Source: Cupriavidus pinatubonensis (GTDB lineage Bacteria > Pseudomonadota > Gammaproteobacteria > Burkholderiales > Burkholderiaceae). Taken from it: a DNA stretch of 64,000 nt. Shown here in pieces: positions 58,251-64,000 of the stretch. Position numbers and translations under genes: made by a program. A model generated the notes under the pieces. It was not told where the DNA came from. It made no database searches and saw nothing but the letters and a program-made list of their open reading frames with translations. The DNA lies in contig NZ_CP080767.1 in assembly GCF_019602855.1 (NCBI RefSeq), forward strand, positions 2,294,001 through 2,358,000, written 5' to 3'. The number at the start of each line of letters is the position of its first letter. Position 1 is the first letter of the stretch.

Positions 58251-59726
58251 TCAGTTAAACCAATGTTCCCGTGCTTTCATGATCAGCGCCTTGGCTTCTT
58301 CCTCGGTGACGCCCGTCATCTCGACGAGTTCGTCGACGGCCAGTTCGGCCAGGTCGTCACGCGTATGGATATCACCTTCGGCCAACTTGCCGATCAGCTC
58401 GGGATTCAGGCCGTCGAGCGAGCGCAGATCCTGCGACACCTCTTCCACCTTCTCTTCCCGGGCCAGTTCCATCGTCAGGAGCGCATCACGTGCGCGGTTG
58501 CGCAGCTCGTTGACGGTGTCTTCATCAAACGCCTCGATTTCCATCATTTCACTGATGGGAACATAGGCCACTTCTTCCAGCGTGGAGAACCCTTCCTCGA
58601 TCAGGATGTCCGCCACTTCTTCGTCGACGTCGAGCTTGGCCATGAACAGCTTGCGCACGGCATCGCTTTCCTCGGCCTGTTTCTGCGCCGACTCTTCCTG
58701 CGTCATGATGTTGATCTGCCAGCCGGTCAGCTCGGACGCCAGGCGTACGTTCTGACCACTGCGACCGATGGCCACCGCGAGGTTCTCCTCATCGACGACC
58801 ACATCCATGCAGTGCTTTTCCTCGTCCACGACGATCGACTGTACCTGTGCCGGCGCCAGCGCGCCGATCACGAACTGCGCCGGATCTTCGGACCAGAGCA
58901 CGATGTCCACGGCTTCGCCGCCGATCTCGTTGCGCACGGCCGTCACCCGGGTACCGCGCACGCCGACGCAGGTACCGATCGGATCGATACGCTTGTCATG
59001 CGCCACGACGGCGATCTTGGCACGCACGCCCGGGTCACGGGCAGCCGCCTTGATCTCGAGCAAGCCCTGCTCCATCTCCGGCACTTCGTTCTCGAAGAGC
59101 TTGATCAGGAACTCGGGCGCGGTGCGCGACAGTTCGATCTGCGGGCCGCGCGCGGCGCGATCCACATTCAGGATGTACGCACGCACACGGTCGCCGGTGC
59201 GCAGGTTTTCCTTCGGGATGATCTGGTCGCGTGCCAGCAGCGCTTCCACGCGACCGGATTCGACGATCAGGCCCTTCTTGTCGGCACGCTTGACCGTGCC
59301 GGTCATGATCTTTTCGCCGCGCTCGAGGTAATCGTTCAGGATCTGCTCACGCTCGGCGTCGCGGATACGCTGCAGGATCACCTGCTTGGCGGCCTGCGCA
59401 CCGATACGACCGAATTCGACCGACTCGATCTGCTGTTCGACATAGTCGCCCAGCTCGAGACTGGCGTCGTCATCGCGCGCCTCGAACAGCAGGATCTGCT
59501 TGTCCGGCTCCTGCAGGCCCTGTTCATCAGGGACAACAAGCCAGCGGCGGAACGTCTCGTGCTCGCCCGATTCCCGGTCGATAGCGACACGGATATCCAC
59601 GTCTTCCTCGAAACGCTTCTTGGTCGCCGAGGCCAGTGCAGCCTCCAGCGCGCCGAATACCACATCCTTGTCGACGTTCTTCTCACGCGCAAGCGCATCG
59701 ACGAGCAACAGAACTTCGCGGCTCAT
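58251..59726 (-). CDS. nusA: Transcription factor NusA
   Basis: A 491-residue NusA: N-terminal RNAP-binding part, S1 (about 135-200), two KH domains, and two C-terminal acidic repeats (VPISEMMEIEAFDEDTVNEL and the last one). Standard proteobacterial layout. Overlaps rimP by 4 bases. Controls pausing, termination and antitermination. Confidence 0.97.
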   Translation of the reverse strand: MSREVLLLVDALAREKNVDKDVVFGALEAALASATKKRFEEDVDIRVAIDRESGEHETFRRWLVVPDEQGLQEPDKQILLFEARDDDASLELGDYVEQQIESVEFGRIGAQAAKQVILQRIRDAEREQILNDYLERGEKIMTGTVKRADKKGLIVESGRVEALLARDQIIPKENLRTGDRVRAYILNVDRAARGPQIELSRTAPEFLIKLFENEVPEMEQGLLEIKAAARDPGVRAKIAVVAHDKRIDPIGTCVGVRGTRVTAVRNEIGGEAVDIVLWSEDPAQFVIGALAPAQVQSIVVDEEKHCMDVVVDEENLAVAIGRSGQNVRLASELTGWQINIMTQEESAQKQAEESDAVRKLFMAKLDVDEEVADILIEEGFSTLEEVAYVPISEMMEIEAFDEDTVNELRNRARDALLTMELAREEKVEEVSQDLRSLDGLNPELIGKLAEGDIHTRDDLAELAVDELVEMTGVTEEEAKALIMKAREHWFN

Positions 59727-60211
59727 TGCTTGTTCCCTTTTCTTTGATTTCCTTTGAAGTCGATCACCGGCACCAGGCGCGCCTTGTCGACATCAGATAC
59801 AGTGAATTCCAGCAACGCCGGACCATCCTTGCCCTCGAACTCCAGGCCGACCTTCTCCGCGCCAGCCTCTCCAGTGGGCTCACGCAGGATGCCTGTGAAG
59901 TTCTTTTGCCCATTGACGGGCAGGCGCAGCGTCACGCGCGCTTCTGCCCCGGCAAAGCGGACATAGTCGGCCAGCTTCTTCAGCGGCCGGTCCAGCCCCG
60001 GCGACGAGACCTCGAGCCGTTCATAGTCGACGTTCTCGACGGTCAGCACATGGGTCAGCTGCCGGCTTACCTTCTCGCAATCCTCAATGACGATGCCGGT
60101 TTCAGGCTGATCGATATAGACACGCAACAGTCCGGCCGGAGCCCGTTCGAGCTCAACCAGCTCGTATCCCATGCCGTTAAGGGTGGTTTCGATCAAATCT
60201 GCCAGATGCAC
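59723..60211 (-). CDS. rimP: Ribosome maturation factor RimP
   Basis: A 162-residue protein (MHLADLIETTLNGMGYELV, SPGLDRPLKKLADYVRFAG). First gene of the rimP-nusA-infB-rbfA-truB operon; its stop overlaps the nusA start. Helps 30S assembly. The promoter should lie in 60212-60330. Confidence 0.95.
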   Translation of the reverse strand: MHLADLIETTLNGMGYELVELERAPAGLLRVYIDQPETGIVIEDCEKVSRQLTHVLTVENVDYERLEVSSPGLDRPLKKLADYVRFAGAEARVTLRLPVNGQKNFTGILREPTGEAGAEKVGLEFEGKDGPALLEFTVSDVDKARLVPVIDFKGNQRKGNKQ

Positions 60212-60331
60212 TGTATTCCCGAATAATGGCCATCAACACCAGGCAGGCCGGCTTTGCCTGCCCCGCCTGGGACGACATGGGCACAGCCACCTGCCAGCCA
60301 ACTCCAGCGCGCATGCGTCAAACGGGCGAAC

Positions 60332-60358
60332 CAAAAAAAAATGGGCGCAATGCCCATC
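60332..60358 (-). terminator. Terminator after rluB
   Basis: On the minus strand ATGGGC-ATTGC-GCCCAT followed by nine T residues, 140 bases past the rluB stop and before the rimP promoter region. Confidence 0.75.
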
Positions 60359-60496
60359 ATTCGCCCATCCTCTGGAGGATGACTTTTTGAATAGACTTTA
60401 ATTATACGCAGATTATGTCCAAAAGGCAAAAGGGCATGTATCGGCGCGTAATGGATCCCCGGCAGGCGCTAGCCGCCGGGGTTGGAGCGGGAAGAT

Positions 60497-62356
60497 TCAG
60501 CGGTTTCCGCCGCGATTGCCACCGCGATTGTTGCCGCCACCACCCTTGTTGCCACGGCCCGGGCGGTTGCCACCACCACCACCACCACCACCACCACCGC
60601 CACCGCTGCCACCGGACTTGGCCGCCTTCGGCATCACATTGCCGTTGACATCGCCACCGCCGCGGCGCTGGGGCCGACCCTGGCCACCCAGTCCCATGCC
60701 CGTGCCACGGCCGGCACCACCAGCACGCCCGCCTCCCTGCCCGCGCCCACCACCGAGATTGGCGGCGTGCGACGTCAACACGGTCGGACCATGGCTGATA
60801 TAGCCCATCGACGTGCGCATCGGATCCGGCTGACCACGACCAGCGCCGCCCTTGTCGACGCGCGGCAAACCGTCCATGCCGGTGTGCATGGGCATGCCTG
60901 CGATCGCCGCCTCGGTACGCTGCTTGCGCCCGCCGACCTTGGTCACGCCCTTGCCGCCCTGCTCGCTCGTGCCGGGCACCTTCAGGCCGATCGCAGTCAT
61001 CATCGACTTGACCTCGTTCGCCTCCAGCTCCTGCCAGCGGCCACGCTTGAGGCCGCGCGGCAGCAGGAACTGGCCGTAGCGCGTGCGGATCAGACGCGAC
61101 ACAGTCAGGCCAACCGCCTCAAACATGCGCCGCACTTCGCGGTTGCGGCCTTCGGTCAGCGCCACGTGATACCACTGGTTCACGCCCTCGCCGCCGCCAT
61201 CCGCAATGCGCAGGAAATTGGCTTCGCCATCATCGAGCTTGATGCCATGCAGCAGACGCTGGCGATCGGCTTCCGCCAGTTCGCCCAGCGTACGCACCGC
61301 GTACTCGCGCTCCACGCCATAGCGCGGATGCATGAAGCGGTTGGCGATATCGCCGGACGTCGTAAAGATCAGCAGGCCTTCGGTATTGAAGTCCAGGCGC
61401 CCCACGGCGACCCACTTGCCGGTCTTCATGCGCGGCAGGCTATCGAACACGGTCGGACGGCCTTCCGGATCTGACTGGCTGACGATTTCACCGGCCGGCT
61501 TGTGGTACAGCAGCACGCGCGGCGGCTTGGTGGAGACTTTGCGGTGGATCAGCTTGCCGTTTACGCGCACCTGATCGGTCGGCAGGATCCGCTGGCCGAT
61601 ATGCGCGGGCAGTCCGTTGACGGAGACGCGGCCCTGCAGGATCAGCTCTTCCATTTCGCGCCGCGAGCCAAGGCCGCCTTCGGCCAGGACCTTGTGCAGC
61701 TTCGGTGCATCGTCGTCGGCCGACAGTTCGCGCACCGGCTTTGCCTTGGTGCGGGGAATGACGGTGTCTTCCTGGTCGTACTGGTCGGAAATGACGAAAC
61801 GGAACAGGTCTTCGCTGCCTGCGGCCGACTTCTCGGCGCCGCGTTGACCCTTGCGCTGTTGCTGGACACCACCCTGCTGGGGGCCGCCCTTGCGTCGGCC
61901 CTGTTGCCGGGCTGCCGGCTGGGCGTCACCTTCCGGAGAAACCCTGGCTGCACGCTGGCCTTGTGGCTTGCGCTTGCGGCCAGCCGACTCGGCCTTTTCG
62001 CCACCTTCCTGCGCGGGTTGGCCGCCTTCACGCGGCGCGGTGCCTTCGGCCCTGGCCGGCTTGCGCTTGCCGCGGCCACGCGGGGCGGCACGTCCGCCGG
62101 CCTCGCCGGCAGCCTTGCCCTCGCCCGCATCGGCCGGTGCCGAAGATTCCGTCTCCTCGCCGCGGTCGTCGCGATCCTGCGCAGCCTGCCGGCGCGAAGC
62201 CACCAGGTTGCGCAAGCCGCGCCTCAGCCCTTTCCTGCGCGGCGCGCCATCGGAGCCTGATCCGGATTCTGCAGCGCCATCGGCGGCCGGTGCCCCGGCG
62301 GCCCGGGTGTCTTGTTCAGCGGAGTCAGACAAAGTATTCACTATCGGATGTTGCAT
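60497..62356 (-). CDS. rluB: 23S rRNA pseudouridine synthase RluB with long disordered ends
   Basis: A 619-residue protein. The enzyme core (about residues 215-460) has the S4 domain (LHKVLAEGGLGSRREMEELI) and the RluB/RsuA signature GRLDFNTEGLLIFTTSG with the catalytic Asp. About 200 N-terminal residues are charged, Glu/Lys/Arg/Gly-rich and likely disordered. The C-terminal 130 are Gly/Arg/Asn-rich and include a run of 12 Gly. Standard RluB is about 290 residues, so these ends double it. Modifies U2605 in 23S rRNA. Start 62356. Confidence 0.93.
   Translation of the reverse strand: MQHPIVNTLSDSAEQDTRAAGAPAADGAAESGSGSDGAPRRKGLRRGLRNLVASRRQAAQDRDDRGEETESSAPADAGEGKAAGEAGGRAAPRGRGKRKPARAEGTAPREGGQPAQEGGEKAESAGRKRKPQGQRAARVSPEGDAQPAARQQGRRKGGPQQGGVQQQRKGQRGAEKSAAGSEDLFRFVISDQYDQEDTVIPRTKAKPVRELSADDDAPKLHKVLAEGGLGSRREMEELILQGRVSVNGLPAHIGQRILPTDQVRVNGKLIHRKVSTKPPRVLLYHKPAGEIVSQSDPEGRPTVFDSLPRMKTGKWVAVGRLDFNTEGLLIFTTSGDIANRFMHPRYGVEREYAVRTLGELAEADRQRLLHGIKLDDGEANFLRIADGGGEGVNQWYHVALTEGRNREVRRMFEAVGLTVSRLIRTRYGQFLLPRGLKRGRWQELEANEVKSMMTAIGLKVPGTSEQGGKGVTKVGGRKQRTEAAIAGMPMHTGMDGLPRVDKGGAGRGQPDPMRTSMGYISHGPTVLTSHAANLGGGRGQGGGRAGGAGRGTGMGLGGQGRPQRRGGGDVNGNVMPKAAKSGGSGGGGGGGGGGGGNRPGRGNKGGGGNNRGGNRGGNR
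60569..60604. repeat. Trinucleotide (CCA/GGT) microsatellite in rluB
   Basis: About nine to ten CCA triplets in a row, which encode a Gly run in RluB. In-frame length change would alter the tail but not stop the gene. Confidence 0.85.
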
Positions 62357-62361
62357 ATTGT

Positions 62362-63240
62362 TCAGTTGGGCACGCGCTCATCGTGCTCGTTCGCGTGCGG
62401 CGGCGCAGCGTCGTCGTCGCCGGATGGATTGCCGCCGTCCTGATCGCCCGGCGCGTCTTCGGCATGGAAGCCGTTTGCCTCGGAAACGGCAGACGCGAGG
62501 TCTGCCACGTGCATGGCATCGGCGGAGGCTTGTGCGACAGCGTCGGCCGCCTCGGCCGGCGACTCATCGGCAACCGGTGCGGCTTCGGCGACTTCAGCCA
62601 CCTCGCCTGCCGGCGGCGTTGCCCCCGATTCGGGGAAGGCCTCTTCGTCGCCGACCACCGGCTGCGCCGTGGCCAGCTCTTCAAAATCTATTGCCTGCTG
62701 GTCAAGCAGCGTCGCCTGGGCCTGCGCCTGGGCGTCTTCGAGAGGAGGCAGCTCATCGAGCGTGCGCAGCCCGAGATCGTCCAGGAACGCCTTGGTCGTT
62801 GCATACAGCGCCGGCCGGCCGGGCACATCGCGGTGGCCGATCACTTCGATCCAGCTACGGTCTTCCAGCTTCTTGATCACTTCCGTGCTGACCGTCACGC
62901 CACGGATTTCCTCGATATCGCCGCGCGTCACCGGCTGTCGGTACGCAATGATCGCCAGCGTTTCCATGACGGCCCGCGAATACTTGGGTGGCTTCTCAGG
63001 ATTGAGCCGGTCCAGGTACTCGCGCATCTCGGGGCGGCTCTGGAAGCGCCAGCCACTGGCCAGCGCCACCAACTCGACCCCGCGCTGGCGCCAGTCCTGG
63101 CGCAGTTCATCGAGCAGGACCCGGATGGTATCCGCACCGACATCTTCGGCGAACAGCCGGCGCAGATCGCCTACGCGCAGGGGTTCCTGCGCACAGATCA
63201 GCGCGGTCTCGAGGACGATTTTCGCCTCTTGGGTATTCAT
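62362..63240 (-). CDS. scpB: Segregation and condensation protein ScpB
   Basis: A 292-residue protein. NTQEAKIVLETALICAQEPL, LEDRSWIEVIGHRDVPGRPALYATT are ScpB winged-helix features, which are in the first 190 residues. The last 100 are acidic, Ala-rich and likely disordered, an extension beyond the usual length. Start 63240. Partner of SMC-ScpA in chromosome condensation. ScpA is not visible next to it. Confidence 0.92.
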   Translation of the reverse strand: MNTQEAKIVLETALICAQEPLRVGDLRRLFAEDVGADTIRVLLDELRQDWRQRGVELVALASGWRFQSRPEMREYLDRLNPEKPPKYSRAVMETLAIIAYRQPVTRGDIEEIRGVTVSTEVIKKLEDRSWIEVIGHRDVPGRPALYATTKAFLDDLGLRTLDELPPLEDAQAQAQATLLDQQAIDFEELATAQPVVGDEEAFPESGATPPAGEVAEVAEAAPVADESPAEAADAVAQASADAMHVADLASAVSEANGFHAEDAPGDQDGGNPSGDDDAAPPHANEHDERVPN

Positions 63241-63795
63241 GTGGGTGTGCAGCCTGTCTTTGCACCTGCTCCCGGACGAACCCGGAGCCCTGGACATTGT
63301 GGATTCAGCGGTGCGAATGCCACCACCATCTCGTCGCGCAGCAAACCTGGAAGCGCTTTCGCCTCAAGGTCGTGCACCTTCTTTTTGCATCGATTTGCCG
63401 GGTCGATCCGGCAGGAGATCATCCGGTCACCGGCAAGTACCAGTGCACGAACCTCTTGCACGCGCCCAAATGGACGGACATGGCTTCCGGCGAACGTCCG
63501 CCTAGGCCGCAAGAAAATAAACGGATATCGGGAGCAGGGCCAGCAATGACCGCACCACGGTCGCAGTGCCAGCCGGACTTTTGAAACCAGATCTTTTGAA
63601 CCGGATGGACTGCGGAAGGGTTCGGCGCCGAAATGTCAGCTCATTGCCCGAAACCCTGGGCGCGCCCCTTTTTTTGGAAGGGCTGCCAGGCGCCGCTCGG
63701 AAAACACGCCGCGCGATACCGCAATGCAGAGGATTGTATGGCATTCCCGCCCACGCCTGCAACCACTACGCGGCGACAGCGCGTCGCCCCGGGCC
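63241..63795. other. 555-base region between scpB and the edge gene
   Basis: No supported gene. A 91-residue minus frame (63237-63512) ends with a ATGA overlap to scpB but shows no family; frames of about 80 residues on + are also unremarkable. Holds the promoter of scpB. Confidence 0.4.
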
Positions 63796-64000
63796 TTAGA
63801 ACACCAGGCAGAAGCCATGCTCGGCCAGCGAATGTGGCAATAACACCGCACGGGTGATACCCATCGCCCCAAACGCCATGACTGCTACCCCGGCTCCCAT
63901 CCTGACCCGTCTCCGGCGCGACCAGGCCCGCAGGAGTCCCGAAAAACTGGACAGCGCCAGAAGATTCGGCAGCGTGCCAAGGCCAAATGCGCCCATCACC
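63796..64000 (-). CDS. SafE/DsbD-type membrane protein, C-terminal part only
   Basis: About 68 residues to the window edge: FGLGTLPNLLAL, a Arg-rich loop, and a last helix (GAGVAVMAFGAMGITRAV). This is the end of a sulfite-exporter TauE/SafE or DsbD_2-like (UreH-like) membrane protein, where the phrase AFGLGTLP is typical. The start is off the right edge. Confidence 0.65.
   Translation of the reverse strand, partial: VMGAFGLGTLPNLLALSSFSGLLRAWSRRRRVRMGAGVAVMAFGAMGITRAVLLPHSLAEHGFCLVF

Noticed and set aside
55203..59747. 1514-codon open frame on the + strand
   Set aside because: Antisense to infB and nusA; arises from GC-rich codon bias in the opposite strand. No domain.
60541..60604. CCA repeats considered as CRISPR or His-tag-like coding
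   Set aside because: Plain trinucleotide run inside rluB coding for Gly; no spacers.
63237..63512. Minus frame with a ATGA overlap to scpB
   Set aside because: No ribosome site, no family, irregular composition; overlap is probably chance.
1..64000. tRNA, rRNA, CRISPR arrays and insertion sequences
   Set aside because: None seen on reading; no transposase and no spaced repeats. tRNAs may be missed by eye.

Overview
The window is GC-rich DNA from a betaproteobacterium of the Burkholderiaceae. Cupriavidus is the most likely genus, judged from the chromosomal block on the right (typA, marR, a NodT/EmrA/EmrB-type efflux operon, truB-rbfA-infB-nusA-rimP, rluB, scpB). That assignment rests on gene order and protein character, not on a search.

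1-3.5 kb: an accessory block on the + strand. Two near-consensus LexA (SOS) boxes precede a small zinc-ribbon protein, an unknown protein, an SRAP/HMCES-like protein with Cys2, a DUF2188-like protein and a stand-alone minimal ATP-dependent DNA ligase. This reads as a damage-inducible DNA-repair cassette. A structured non-coding stretch (about 2.83-2.97 kb) and a small DUF2622-like gene follow.

3.7-4.8 kb: three small + strand genes (a PD-(D/E)XK-like nuclease candidate, a C-terminally anchored membrane protein and a coiled-coil protein), closed by a strong terminator. They sit against the late end of a prophage.

4.9-39.2 kb: a long-tailed lambdoid prophage. Read on the minus strand from the right: lytic regulator (Cro/YdaS-like), YdaT-like protein, replication genes, Q-like antiterminator, small and large terminase, gpW, portal, S49 protease with a nested scaffold start, decoration protein, capsid, neck and tail genes (including a programmed -1 frameshift in the tail-assembly chaperone), tape measure, tail tip, S74 fibre, spike, a putative metallopeptidase, GH19 endolysin, holin, nested Rz/Rz1 spanins and a DNA adenine methylase. 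The lysogeny side is on the + strand: a repressor without a peptidase domain, a set of ACATATnTGT operators, a tightly coupled early operon and a PrtN-like regulator. No integrase and no att repeat could be found, so the prophage ends are estimates. A low-GC AIPR-family abortive-infection gene (39.4-41.0 kb) lies just outside the right end.

41.0-42.4 kb has no gene I can support. 42.4-64 kb is host chromosome: an FMN reductase, an enoyl-CoA hydratase/3-hydroxyisobutyryl-CoA hydrolase family protein, a chemoreceptor, TypA, the MarR-controlled tripartite efflux operon, a DUF3606-type small protein, a truncated remnant of peptidase E, the translation/transcription operon (truB, rbfA, infB, nusA, rimP), rluB with a Gly-repeat tail, scpB, and the end of a SafE/DsbD-like membrane protein cut by the window edge.
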